NCBI RefSeq assembly: GCF_003991135.1
Contig: NZ_CP016379.1
Location: 3,100,001 to 3,164,000, forward strand
Direction of reading: 5' to 3'
Length of the DNA stretch: 64,000 nucleotides
DNA from: Anoxybacter fermentans
GTDB lineage: Bacteria; Bacillota; Halanaerobiia; DY22613
Positions 26,052 to 36,342 of the stretch are shown here, one piece after another; the stretch's first letter is position 1; each line of letters starts with the position of its first letter. The position numbers and the translations under genes are program-made. The notes under the pieces were generated by a model, which was not told where the DNA came from, did no database searches, and worked only from the letters and a program-made list of their open reading frames with translations.

Positions 26052-27263
26052 ATGAAAGTGAAAATTTTAATGTTATCAGTATTGTGTGCAATAATTACAG
26101 CAGCGTTAATGTGTTTTGTTTCAAATACATTTTATTCTTTTTTGGGGGCAATATTATTATGTATATTGGCAGGCCTTATGTTTACAAGAAGTGTTTTTAA
26201 ACAATTGATAACTTTAAAGCAAGAAGTAGAAAAATTGGCTAAAGGAGATTTAACTGTAAATCTTCAAGTAACTTCTAGAGATGAATTTGCTGAAATTGGC
26301 AAGTCAATAAATCAAGTAGTACAGAATTTGCGAGATAAGATATGGGAAGTTAAAGATAATACTATTGAATTGGAGGAAACCGTTAATGAAATAAATTCTG
26401 GAATTGAAGAAACTTCAGCAGCAATGGAAGAAGTAACAGCTTCTATAACGGAAATGGCTAACGGTGCTCAGGAACAAATAAAACAGTTAGAAAATACTGC
26501 CAATAATATTATGGAAATAGCTGCAAGTATAAAGGAATTAGCAACCAATTCTCAAAATATTGCAGAATTAGCCCAGAAAGCAGACGAGAATGCTAAAAAG
26601 GGTAGTAGATTAATATTAGATGTTATTAAAAGGATAGAAGACTTGAAGAATGTTATTGATGATAGTGTAGAAAATATGTCAAAACTAAAAACGAATGCTG
26701 ATGGTATTAATAAAATTGCAGAAGTAATTACAAACATTGCAGACCAGACAAACCTTTTAGCATTAAATGCAGCTATTGAAGCGGCAAGGGCAGGTGAAGC
26801 GGGTAAGGGTTTTGCTATTGTAGCTGAAGAAATTAGAAAGCTTGCTGAGAATTCTACAAAGGCTACAGGTGAGATTTTAGAAATTATAGAGATAATTCGA
26901 AGCAATGTAGATGAAATGGCTATCTCAATTGATCATATAAAAGAAGAAATGACTACATCCCAGGAGCAATCCAGATTGGGAGAGAGAGAATTACAGAAGA
27001 TTATTACTGGAGTTTCCAGTGTAAGTGAACAGATAGAAATAATAGCTGATGGATTAAAATCAATGGCTGCCGTTAGTGATGAGATTGTAGAGTCTACAAA
27101 GAATGTTACTTCAATTGCTCAAAATGCCACTGCTGGAACTGAAGAAGTATCTGCAGCAGCAGAAGAGACTACTTCAGCTATGGAAGAGATGACATCCAAA
27201 ACCGATGTATTAATTGAAATGGTGGCAAGAATGAAGGAGTCTGTAGAACAATTTAAATTATGA
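26052..27263 (+). CDS. Methyl-accepting chemotaxis protein lacking a sensor domain
   Basis: A 403-aa chemoreceptor. Two adjacent membrane helices (about 5-23 and 27-47) have almost no extracytoplasmic loop, followed by HAMP (about 48-100) and a signalling domain with tip [20 protein letters not shown]. With no periplasmic sensor it must sense through the membrane, HAMP or the cytoplasm. AAAGGGGG precedes the ATG. Riboswitch control by c-di-GMP is inferred from the aptamer upstream. Monocistronic. Confidence 0.92.
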   Translation: MKVKILMLSVLCAIITAALMCFVSNTFYSFLGAILLCILAGLMFTRSVFKQLITLKQEVEKLAKGDLTVNLQVTSRDEFAEIGKSINQVVQNLRDKIWEVKDNTIELEETVNEINSGIEETSAAMEEVTASITEMANGAQEQIKQLENTANNIMEIAASIKELATNSQNIAELAQKADENAKKGSRLILDVIKRIEDLKNVIDDSVENMSKLKTNADGINKIAEVITNIADQTNLLALNAAIEAARAGEAGKGFAIVAEEIRKLAENSTKATGEILEIIEIIRSNVDEMAISIDHIKEEMTTSQEQSRLGERELQKIITGVSSVSEQIEIIADGLKSMAAVSDEIVESTKNVTSIAQNATAGTEEVSAAAEETTSAMEEMTSKTDVLIEMVARMKESVEQFKL

Positions 27264-27451
27264 TAAAAAGGTTGTTACAAGTTATTTTAAATAGGTATAG
27301 AAGATCTTTGGTATAGCTTTTAAAATACTTATTATGTTCTATATGGTCATAAATTCTGGCTAGTACTTGACCAGGGTGAAATCCTTTAAAAAAATGTGAT
27401 ATAATTGATTGAATTTACTTTTCTTTAAAATGATTTTCTGGTATAATGAAT
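27264..27451. other. Intergenic region, no gene seen
   Basis: Contains TATAAT-like boxes near 27391 and 27442 with poor -35 partners. It holds no reading frame of note. Confidence 0.3.
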
Positions 27452-27500
27452 AAAAACACTCCTTTCTTTTATATTTTTAATGAAAAAAGGAGTGTTTTTA
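27452..27500 (+). terminator. Bidirectional terminator between chemoreceptor and HD-GYP gene
   Basis: AAAAACACTCCTTT (27452-27465) pairs exactly with AAAGGAGTGTTTTT (27486-27499) across a 20-base loop. Confidence 0.8.
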
Positions 27501-27640
27501 TTGTTTTTTGAAGAAGCTAATGATTTAACATCTTAGTATATTTTATCAATTATGAAGATTGAACTAGAAAATGTATTAATAAATATAACTAATATAGAAA
27601 GGAGATAGAATGTAACCAGGTTAAAAAAGGTGGTGCCAAT

Positions 27641-28822
27641 ATGGATGGGACAAAAAAATTACCAGATTCTTTAAAGCAAATTGTACAAGAACTGATGATC
27701 CAAAATCGGAAATTAAAACTTCAAAATCAGGAATTACAGAGAAAGGTCAAGAGATTTTCTCTTTTTTCTGATATTAATCAGAATTTGAATGGGAAATTTG
27801 AACATCAAAAGTTTTATGAGACAATTTTAGAGATGGCTTTAAGAATTTCTAATAATGAAGTTGGTGGGCTATTTATAATTAATCCTTTTAAACACCAGCT
27901 GGTACTTAAAGCTTTTGAAGGAGAGGTTGAGCCTGCTGTTTTAAAATGGTTGGAAGGGATGCCTGAAGAAATTGAAAGGATTATATTAAAAGGTGAAATA
28001 AGAGAATTGGTATCAGAGGATCCCCTTTTATTAAAAATACAGAGTTTTGATCCCTTGATTAGATCTGGGCTCTTTTTTCCACTGACTTTTAGTCGGGAAT
28101 TTATTGGATTGGGATTTGTGATGCACCGTCATCAGGAGTTTATGGTTCATCCTGCTCAATATGAAGAAGATATGCGGTTTTTGACAATTCTTGCCCAACA
28201 GGCTTACACGTTTGTTGAGTTAAACCGTTTGAATTTTGAACGTAAAAACCAACAACTTTATCTAAAGACTATTGAGGCTCTTACTGGGGCCATTGATGCC
28301 AAAGATATGTACACAGCAGGTCATTCCCAGCGGGTGGCAGAAATTTCAACTACTATTGCCTATGAATTAGGATTGACTCAGCGAGAGATTGATATTATTC
28401 ACTATGGTGCTTTGCTGCATGATATAGGTAAAATCGGTATTCCGGAAAGTATTTTAAATAAAAAAGGACGTTTGACGGATGAAGAGTTTGATATTATTAA
28501 AAGGCACCCTGTTATTGGCACCAATATTCTACGTTCTATAGATTTTTTGGAAGATGCATTAAGTATTGTTCGGGCACATCATGAAAGATATGATGGAAAG
28601 GGATATCCTGACCAGTTAAAAGGAGAAGATATTCCTTTTATGGCTCGAATTGTTTGCGTTGCTGATGCATGGGATGCTATGACTTCTGACCGTTCTTATC
28701 GGAAGGCTTTACCCCTTGAAGTAGTGATTGAAGAGTTAGAGAAAAATGCCGGAACTCAGTTTGATCCAATAATTGTCAGAACACTACAGCGAAAATCTTT
28801 TGCAAAGTTAAGAATAATTTAA
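27641..28822 (+). CDS. GAF/HD-GYP cyclic-di-GMP phosphodiesterase
   Basis: A 393-aa soluble protein. An N-terminal coiled coil (about 10-40) is followed by a GAF-like sensory domain (about 50-205) and an HD-GYP domain. Metal ligands HD at 260-261 (HDIGKIGIP) and the diagnostic HHERYDGKGYP at 313-323 are intact, so hydrolysis of c-di-GMP is expected. The start follows AAGGTGGTG. The same window has three c-di-GMP riboswitches, so this enzyme may set their ligand level. A start-stop pair (ATGTAA, 27610-27615) with its own GGAGAT site lies 31 bp upstream. Confidence 0.93.
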   Translation: MDGTKKLPDSLKQIVQELMIQNRKLKLQNQELQRKVKRFSLFSDINQNLNGKFEHQKFYETILEMALRISNNEVGGLFIINPFKHQLVLKAFEGEVEPAVLKWLEGMPEEIERIILKGEIRELVSEDPLLLKIQSFDPLIRSGLFFPLTFSREFIGLGFVMHRHQEFMVHPAQYEEDMRFLTILAQQAYTFVELNRLNFERKNQQLYLKTIEALTGAIDAKDMYTAGHSQRVAEISTTIAYELGLTQREIDIIHYGALLHDIGKIGIPESILNKKGRLTDEEFDIIKRHPVIGTNILRSIDFLEDALSIVRAHHERYDGKGYPDQLKGEDIPFMARIVCVADAWDAMTSDRSYRKALPLEVVIEELEKNAGTQFDPIIVRTLQRKSFAKLRII

Positions 28823-28832
28823 ATTAAATTAT

Positions 28833-28868
28833 ATAGACAGGTCGGAAATGTTCGGCTTGTTTTTTTTT
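28833..28868 (+). terminator. Terminator after the HD-GYP gene
   Basis: ACAGGTCGG...TTCGGCTTGT imperfect stem followed by TTTTTTTTT. Confidence 0.75.
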
Positions 28869-28951
28869 GGTTTAATTTTAAAATAGTACAGTACTAAAGG
28901 TAATCAGAATATTGATAAAATATAGAATTTAAACTATATCCTAAAAATTAC

Positions 28952-28980
28952 TTGACATAAAGAAATAGGTTTGATAAACT
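28952..28980 (+). promoter_or_regulatory. Promoter of guaB
   Basis: Perfect -35 TTGACA (28952-28957), 17-bp spacer, -10 TAAACT (28975-28980). The leader is about 125 nt. GAGAAAA near its start can pair with TTTTCTC just before the ribosome site. I see no purine-riboswitch consensus. Confidence 0.8.
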
Positions 28981-29084
28981 GAGAAAAAATACTTAATATA
29001 AATGTCTGTATATTTATGTTAACTATATATTTTTTGCATTATTTATGGGAATGTTTTTTCTTTTATTTGGGAGACTATCATTAG

Positions 29085-30566
<1,482 letters not shown>

Positions 30567-30588
30567 TAATTGGAGGATAAAAAGTTTT

Positions 30589-30620
30589 AAATAAGGGCCC
30601 TGAAAAAGGGCCCTTATTTA
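30589..30620 (+). terminator. Terminator after guaB
   Basis: AAATAAGGGCCC, loop TGAAAAA, GGGCCCTTATTT: a perfect 12-bp stem. Confidence 0.9.
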
Positions 30621-30810
30621 ATTCTTTATAGATATTCTGATGAATTTTGAGTTTCATTACTCAGTTGATGGCTGAAACGATGATTGAGAGTAAGTTCTGT
30701 TTTTTTGTCAGAAAAGAAGGTTTATAGAAAAAGGCAATCTACCATTGAATATTTAAAAATCCTTACTTTCATATTATTCTGAAAAGGGGGATTTTTTTAG
30801 AAATATTGAG
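30621..30810. other. Intergenic region without a gene
   Basis: Contains GTTTCA/TGAAAC hairpin near 30652-30679 and AAAATCC...GGATTTTTTT (about 30757-30797), which resembles a weak plus-strand terminator. No reading frame with a ribosome site is seen, so a short RNA is possible but unsupported. Confidence 0.3.
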
Positions 30811-31031
30811 GGTTAAACTGCAGAAAGCTAATTTTTTGCTCCTTGAGAAATTTTTCGAATCATTTAAAGCTCGATTTCCGCCGAAATAAGGCTTCTTAAT
30901 CAGAGGGCCCTCCTGGCCCTTGATTAGCTCATCACTTCTTGTGATGAGGCCTTATTTCGTCGGAAATTTCGCTAAGATGATTTGGCGAAAAATTTCTATG
31001 TCGCTCAAAATTAGCTTTTTGCAGTTTAATC
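30811..31031 (-). repeat. Palindromic interspersed element, copy 5 (reverse orientation)
   Basis: From GGTTAAACTGCAGAAAGCT to TTTTTGCAGTTTAATC, 221 bp, with both termini and both central hairpins. It lies between guaB and the hydroxyacid dehydrogenase. Confidence 0.92.
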
Positions 31032-31164
31032 ATTAAGTAGATTCGAAGTTTTGCTAAATTAAAGGAAAGGAAGATTATATGTAGAATTATATAAAATTAG
31101 GGATAATATTTATATGGCAGATTATCTGATAGTAAAATAATAATTCAAGGGAGGAATGTAAAAG

Positions 31165-32136
31165 ATGAAAATTCTCGTTACCCGTAAGATTCCAGAAGCC
31201 GGACTTAAGCTATTAAAAGAAAGGTTTGAAGTGGAAATAAATCCTCATGATCGTAATATGACCAAAGAAGAGATAATAGATGCGATTAAAGATAAAGATG
31301 GGCTTTTGTGTCTTCTCTCTGACCCAATTACCGCTGAAGTGATAGATGCTGCTCCTAATCTAAAAGTTATTGCTAACTATGCAGTAGGTTACAATAATAT
31401 AGATGTTCAGACAGCCACTGAGCGGGGTATTATGGTTTGTAATACTCCAGGAGTTCTTACTGAAGCTACTGCTGATCTGGCCTGGGCTTTACTTATGGCA
31501 GTAAGCCGTCGGATTGTGGAATCTGATCATTATGTTCGTGCTGGAAAGTTTGATGGTTGGGCGCCAATGTTACACTTAGGTGGAGATATTTATGGTCGTA
31601 CTTTAGGTGTTATTGGGATGGGACGAATTGGTACTGCTGTAGCTCGCCGCGGTGCTCTAGGTTTCAATATGAAGGTTCTTTATACTGCTAATTCACCAAA
31701 ACCTGAGGCAGAGAAAGAATTTGGTGCAAAGAAAGTAAGTTTGGAAGAGTTGTTAAGGGAGTCAGATTATGTATCTATCAATTGTTCGCTTACTCCAGAA
31801 ACCAAATATATGATCGGCGCTAGAGAATTGAGAATGATGAAAAAGACAGCTTATCTTATAAATACTGCTCGCGGTCCGGTGGTGGATGAGAAAGCTTTGG
31901 TAGAAGCACTTAAGGAAGGAATAATTGCTGGTGCAGGTTTAGATGTTTATGAGAATGAACCTGAATTGACTCCTGGACTTGCTGAGCTGGATAATGTAGT
32001 ATTAACTGCCCATATCGGGAGTGCTACCTCTGAAACCAGAACTAAAATGGCAATAATGAATGCAGAAGATATCATAGCTGCGTTAAAAGGTCGAAAACCT
32101 AAGAATTTAGTAAATCCTGAGGTTTTAACAAAGTAG
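31165..32136 (+). CDS. D-isomer specific 2-hydroxyacid dehydrogenase (glyoxylate/hydroxypyruvate reductase-like)
   Basis: A 323-aa NAD(P)-dependent reductase of the GyaR/GhrB group. The Rossmann motif is GVIGMGRIGTAVAR, with catalytic Arg in NTARGPVVDE, Glu in YENEP and His in TAHIGSAT. Probable substrates are glyoxylate or hydroxypyruvate; other 2-oxoacids are possible. GGGAGG precedes the ATG. It is preceded by element copy 5 and followed after 80 bp by gin on the same strand. Confidence 0.9.
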   Translation: MKILVTRKIPEAGLKLLKERFEVEINPHDRNMTKEEIIDAIKDKDGLLCLLSDPITAEVIDAAPNLKVIANYAVGYNNIDVQTATERGIMVCNTPGVLTEATADLAWALLMAVSRRIVESDHYVRAGKFDGWAPMLHLGGDIYGRTLGVIGMGRIGTAVARRGALGFNMKVLYTANSPKPEAEKEFGAKKVSLEELLRESDYVSINCSLTPETKYMIGARELRMMKKTAYLINTARGPVVDEKALVEALKEGIIAGAGLDVYENEPELTPGLAELDNVVLTAHIGSATSETRTKMAIMNAEDIIAALKGRKPKNLVNPEVLTK

Positions 32137-32222
32137 GGGGAAGCCCTATTAAATTGCACAGTATTTTATTTTAGAACATAAACTATAAAAAAGACCCGGT
32201 AAAATAGGAGGGAATAAATGTT

Positions 32223-32432
32223 ATGACTCAGGATGAAAATAGATGTATTTTTTGCGGGGAATTACATATAGATGGGATTCGCTTATGTGGTAAGTTGATT
32301 TGTGCTTCATGTGAAAAAGACCTGGTCAATACAGAAGTAGATGAACCTGCTTATCAATGTTATAAAAATGGAATTAAAGTGATCTGGAATGGAGAAAAAT
32401 ATCGTCAATTTTTAAATGATAATTTTCATTGA
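32223..32432 (+). CDS. csfB: Anti-sigma factor Gin (CsfB)
   Basis: A 69-aa zinc-binding protein with CIFC at residues 8-11 and CGKLICASC around 22-30, as in Gin/CsfB. In B. subtilis it inhibits sigma-G (and sigma-E) to time forespore gene expression. Its place ahead of darA-holB-ricT is the conserved Firmicute location. A two-codon frame (ATG TTA TGA, 32217-32225) overlaps the start. It is convergent with a small HTH gene whose end it overlaps by 7 bp. Confidence 0.88.
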   Translation: MTQDENRCIFCGELHIDGIRLCGKLICASCEKDLVNTEVDEPAYQCYKNGIKVIWNGEKYRQFLNDNFH

Positions 32433-32584
32433 TTATCTGGATTACATAAATCTTTTTTTACAGTACGTAATGTATCAACCTTTACACCGATTTGTTTTGC
32501 AATTTCATAATCATTCATACCCATAGCCCAGAACTTAATAAAGCGATGATTGGGTTCCCTTTTTCTATTTTTCTCATTAAGCAT
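32426..32584 (-). CDS. Small helix-turn-helix protein (52 aa)
   Basis: Minus-strand frame from ATG 32584 behind AAGGAG. The sequence FIKFWAMGMNDYEIAKQIGV and VDTLRTVKKDL forms a helix-turn-helix like those of small sigma-region-4 or resolvase-tail domains. It starts with a basic segment (NEKNRKREPNH), consistent with DNA binding. I do not know its target. It overlaps the 3' end of gin by 7 bp. Confidence 0.6.
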   Translation of the reverse strand: MLNEKNRKREPNHRFIKFWAMGMNDYEIAKQIGVKVDTLRTVKKDLCNPDNQ

Positions 32585-32781
32585 GAACTCAACTCCTTAT
32601 GTTTATATTATTTCATTTTCATTATTGACATTTTAGGATTTCTTATGCATTGAAATCTTTACTATTTATGAAAAAAATATTTCTATAGAGGAGAAGGAAG
32701 ATTTATATAGAAATATAGATAATAAGGGTTAAGTGTGTCTTTTTTTCTGGTAAACTCCATCCTGGGAGGGGGGAATAAAAA

Positions 32782-33111
32782 ATGAAATTGATTATGGCTA
32801 TAGTTCATGACAAAGATGCTCATAATCTGGCTGATGCATTGGTAGCTAATAAAGTACAGGTTACAAAACTGGCCTCAACAGGCGGGTTTTTACGCGAAGG
32901 GAATACTACTTTTTTAATTGGTATAGACAATGAAAGGGTACCAGAAATTATTGAAATAATTCGCCGAAACTGTAAGTCCAGAACCCAGACAGTTACTCCT
33001 GTCTATCCTGTAGGTAATTCCATTGAGACCGGTATTACTTATCCTACTGAGATTCAGGTAGGTGGAGCTACAGTATTTGTTCTTAACGTTGAGCAATTCC
33101 ATAAACTCTGA
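32782..33111 (+). CDS. darA: Cyclic-di-AMP receptor DarA (PstA, YaaQ)
   Basis: A 109-aa PII-like trimeric protein of the DarA/PstA family (DUF970), which binds c-di-AMP. Characteristic parts are DAHNLADALVANKVQVTKLASTGG-like strands and the loop GNTTFLIGIDNERV, ending with GATVFVLNVEQF. It is the first gene of the darA-holB-ricT-yabA-trmN6-rsmI cluster. The ATG lies behind GGGAGGGG. Confidence 0.93.
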   Translation: MKLIMAIVHDKDAHNLADALVANKVQVTKLASTGGFLREGNTTFLIGIDNERVPEIIEIIRRNCKSRTQTVTPVYPVGNSIETGITYPTEIQVGGATVFVLNVEQFHKL

Positions 33112-33143
33112 TTTGTGATAGTATTTGAAGGAGTTGACCCAGT

Positions 33144-34142
33144 ATGGCTTTTCGGAATATTATTGGACATAAAACAGTGGTTAAACTTTTAAAGGGGGCA
33201 TTGGTGAACCAACGGGTGAGCCATGCCTATCTCTTTGCCGGTCCTGAGGGAGTAGGTAAAGAATTTACGGCAATTCAGTTTGCCAAAGCATTAAACTGTC
33301 TGGAAGAGGGAGAAGATAGTTGTGATGAGTGTCGGTCATGCCGCAAATTTGCCAGTGGTAATCACCCAGATTTTAAGATTATACGTCCTGTGGAAAATAG
33401 TATTAGTATAGATCAGATTCGAGAACTACAGAAAGATCTGGTCTATAAGCCCTATGAGAGTCAATGGAAGATTTATATTATCGATCAAGCTCATCTTATG
33501 ACTTCAGAAGGAGCCAATAGTCTATTGAAAACTCTTGAGGAACCTCCCAGGTATGCAGTGATTATCATGATAAGTTCTCGAAAAGATGGAATTCTCCCCA
33601 CTATTATTTCCAGATGTCAATTGATCCAGTTTAATAAACTCTCCCGGAATGAATTGAGAGAGTATTTTACAAAACAGGATGAAATTTCGCTTAAAGGCCA
33701 AAATTTAGAAGAAATAGTACTGTTAGCAGATGGGAGTATAGGACAGGCATTGAAGTTGCTTAAAGATGATCAAATCTGGGATCGACGGAATACGATACTT
33801 AAGTTTTTACTTAATCTCAATGATAAGACCAATTTAGAAATTTATGAGATGATTCAAACTCTTGAAATGGATAGGGATTTAAGTCTGTGGGAGGAGATAT
33901 TTAAAATTATCAAAACTTTTTATAGAGATCTTTTGATTTTGAAGAATATTAATAGTAAAGAGCATTTGATTAATCAAAGTTATTTTAAAGAAATGCAAAA
34001 ATGTATGGAGCATTATTCAACAGAAGATTTAGAAAGGGTTATAAAACTGATAGAAAGAACAAATAATGTAATTATGACCAATGTTAATCGTGAACTGGCT
34101 CTTGAGGTTATGCTGCATAAGATAAAGGCACGAAGGATGTGA
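33144..34142 (+). CDS. holB: DNA polymerase III subunit delta'
   Basis: A 332-aa clamp-loader subunit related to DnaX. The P-loop-like GPEGVGKE lacks the Ser/Thr after Lys, as is usual for delta' subunits that do not hydrolyse ATP. Zinc cysteines lie in LNCLEEGEDSCDECRSC. LKTLEEPPRYAVIIMISS and SRCQLIQF match the family. It sits in the conserved darA-holB-ricT order. Confidence 0.95.
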   Translation: MAFRNIIGHKTVVKLLKGALVNQRVSHAYLFAGPEGVGKEFTAIQFAKALNCLEEGEDSCDECRSCRKFASGNHPDFKIIRPVENSISIDQIRELQKDLVYKPYESQWKIYIIDQAHLMTSEGANSLLKTLEEPPRYAVIIMISSRKDGILPTIISRCQLIQFNKLSRNELREYFTKQDEISLKGQNLEEIVLLADGSIGQALKLLKDDQIWDRRNTILKFLLNLNDKTNLEIYEMIQTLEMDRDLSLWEEIFKIIKTFYRDLLILKNINSKEHLINQSYFKEMQKCMEHYSTEDLERVIKLIERTNNVIMTNVNRELALEVMLHKIKARRM

Positions 34143-34146
34143 TGTT

Positions 34147-35211
34147 GTGGAAACGGTAGTTGGTGTTAGCTTTAAAAAAGCTGGAAAAATATATTATTTT
34201 GATCCCAGTGATATTGATCTTCGTTTTGGAGATAAAGTGATTGTGGAGACATCACGGGGAATTGAGTTAGGAGAAGTTGTTATTGGACCTAAAGAAGTAG
34301 AGGAGGATGAGATTGTTCAACCTTTAAAAAAGGTTATTCGCAAAGCTACAGCTAAAGATTTGGAACAATTGGAAATCAATCACAAAAAAGAAAAAGAGGC
34401 TTATAAGATTTGTTTAAAAAAAATAGCAGAACACGGATTACCGATGAAATTGATTGATGTGGAATATACTTTTGATAATAATAAAATTATCTTTTATTTT
34501 ACTGCTGAGGGCCGTGTGGACTTTCGTGAACTGGTGAAGGATCTGGCAAGTGTTTTTCGAACCAGAATCGAATTGCGTCAGATTGGGGTACGCGATGAAG
34601 CTAAAATGATGGGCGGATTGGGTCCTTGTGGACTTCAACTCTGCTGTAAAACTTTTTTAAGAGAGTTTGAACCTATCAGTATTAAGATGGCTAAAGCTCA
34701 GGAATTATCACTTAATCCAGCTAAAATTTCAGGACTTTGCGGCCGTTTAATGTGTTGTCTTCGTTATGAATGTGATACCTATGAAGATTTAAAAGAGGAA
34801 ATGCCTGATATTGACGAAGAAATTGATATGGATGAAGATAATCTGGTAAAAGAGAAAATCAATCTATGTACTCCTGATGATGAGGAGATTGAGTTGAGTC
34901 TGGATGAAATTGATAAATCAGATGAAAAAGAGGTAGTTGAAAATGAAGAAGAATTGATTGAGGATGAAGAAGTGGAGCAGGATGAAGATGAGAATAGAGA
35001 TGATGAAGGAGATGAAAAGGAAATTCTAGAGGAACAGAGTAATGAGCAGGATGATAATCATAATCAGGATGAATCATCCCAAAAAGAAGTAGAAAATCAA
35101 AAGGAAAACAATATAAAGCCATTTTCTAAAAATAGAAACCGTTGTAACAAAAAATTTAAGGGTGGAATGAATAATCAAAAATTGTTCAAAAAAGACCAGG
35201 GTTTAAAATAA
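34147..35211 (+). CDS. ricT: PSP1-domain protein RicT (YaaT) with acidic tail
   Basis: RicT/YaaT (354 aa). In B. subtilis it forms the RicAFT complex, which carries iron-sulfur clusters and affects RNase Y-dependent mRNA processing, competence and sporulation. The PSP1 domain includes GVRDEAKMMGGLGPCG and Cys 161, 166, 167, 198, 203, 204 and 209. Residues about 215-330 are an unusual Asp/Glu-rich low-complexity tail ending in a basic patch (RNRCNKKFKGG). B. subtilis YaaT is about 275 aa, so the tail is extra. GTG start 4 bp after holB. Confidence 0.93.
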   Translation: METVVGVSFKKAGKIYYFDPSDIDLRFGDKVIVETSRGIELGEVVIGPKEVEEDEIVQPLKKVIRKATAKDLEQLEINHKKEKEAYKICLKKIAEHGLPMKLIDVEYTFDNNKIIFYFTAEGRVDFRELVKDLASVFRTRIELRQIGVRDEAKMMGGLGPCGLQLCCKTFLREFEPISIKMAKAQELSLNPAKISGLCGRLMCCLRYECDTYEDLKEEMPDIDEEIDMDEDNLVKEKINLCTPDDEEIELSLDEIDKSDEKEVVENEEELIEDEEVEQDEDENRDDEGDEKEILEEQSNEQDDNHNQDESSQKEVENQKENNIKPFSKNRNRCNKKFKGGMNNQKLFKKDQGLK

Positions 35212-35236
35212 GATGTAAGATGTGGAGGTCAGGCTT

Positions 35237-35569
35237 ATGGATGAGGAAATTTTAAGCCTTTTGGCAAATTTTTGGGAATCGCTACAGGCATTGACCCTGG
35301 AGTTTCAACGACTTAAAGATACCACTTATCAGCTATATAAAAAAAATGAAGAACTTAAACGGGAGAATGAGAATCTAAAAAAACTTCTTTTTGCCAAAGG
35401 GGAGGCCAAAGGTAAAGAAGCTCAGCCACAGGTAGGAGCAGGGTATGCTAATCTGGCCCGGCTCTATGATGAAGGTTTTCATATCTGCCATTTAAATTTT
35501 GCAGAAAAACGGCACGGTGACTGTCTATTTTGCCAGAAACTTTTAGAAGGGCCGGAAAATGAGGAGTAA
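35237..35569 (+). CDS. yabA: Replication initiation control protein YabA
   Basis: A 110-aa protein with an N-terminal coiled coil (LTLEFQRLKDTTYQLYKKNE...) and a C-terminal zinc motif in FHICHLNF and DCLFC. YabA binds DnaA and DnaN to limit initiation. ATG 35237 lies behind GGAGGT; an in-frame upstream start at 35222 has no site. The stop overlaps the trmN6 start (TAATG). Confidence 0.92.
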   Translation: MDEEILSLLANFWESLQALTLEFQRLKDTTYQLYKKNEELKRENENLKKLLFAKGEAKGKEAQPQVGAGYANLARLYDEGFHICHLNFAEKRHGDCLFCQKLLEGPENEE

Positions 35570-36342
35570 TGGATATGAGAAATGATTTTCACCTATTACC
35601 TGGAGAAGAATTACATACTTTGATTGAGAATGAACTCTATATTTTGCAGAGGCAGGATCAATTCCGGTTTGGAATTGATGCTGTTTTATTGGCAAACTGG
35701 GTAAAAGTCCGTCGTAGTGATAAAGTAGTAGATCTGGGAACTGGCAGTGGGGTAATTCCTCTTATTTTAGCATATAAACGTAAGCCCCAACAGGTGATAG
35801 GTATAGAGATTCAAAAACAGATGGCCCAGATGGCAAAGAGGAGTGTTATCCTTAATGATTTTGAGAATTTGGTGGAGATTTTGCATTGGGATTTGCGTAG
35901 GATAAAGGAAGTGATGCCGCCAAATCGGTGTACACTGGTGGTGAGTAATCCACCATATTTTCCTTTAGGAAGAGGCAAATTAAATCCTAATGATGCAAAA
36001 GCAGTAGCCAGGCATGAAGTTTATTGTACACTATCAGATTTGATAGAGGCTGCTGCTTACTTATTGGGAACAAGAGGGAGATTTGCCTTCGTCCATCGGG
36101 CAGAACGGATTCCGGAAATCTTTCAGCAATTAACGGCCCGGGGGATGGAAGCCAAGTTAATGCGGCTAATTCAGCCGCGGATAAATCAGTCCCCTAATCT
36201 TGTATTGATTGAAGCTGTTAAAGGTGCAAAACCAGGAATCAAGATTGAACCTAATCTTGTAATTTACGATCAAAGCGGTAATTATACTTCTGAAGTCATA
36301 GAGATGTACTATGGAACGGGAGGTGGGAGTGTTGAACGGTAA
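35569..36342 (+). CDS. trmN6: tRNA1(Val) (adenine-N6)-methyltransferase family protein
   Basis: A SAM-dependent methyltransferase of 257 aa (YabB/TrmN6 group). SAM motif VVDLGTGSGVIPL and catalytic NPPY (in VSNPPYFPLG) are intact, consistent with N6 methylation of adenine in tRNA or similar RNA. It overlaps yabA and rsmI, so it is translationally coupled. The exact base modified is inferred from the family. Confidence 0.88.
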   Translation: MDMRNDFHLLPGEELHTLIENELYILQRQDQFRFGIDAVLLANWVKVRRSDKVVDLGTGSGVIPLILAYKRKPQQVIGIEIQKQMAQMAKRSVILNDFENLVEILHWDLRRIKEVMPPNRCTLVVSNPPYFPLGRGKLNPNDAKAVARHEVYCTLSDLIEAAAYLLGTRGRFAFVHRAERIPEIFQQLTARGMEAKLMRLIQPRINQSPNLVLIEAVKGAKPGIKIEPNLVIYDQSGNYTSEVIEMYYGTGGGSVER

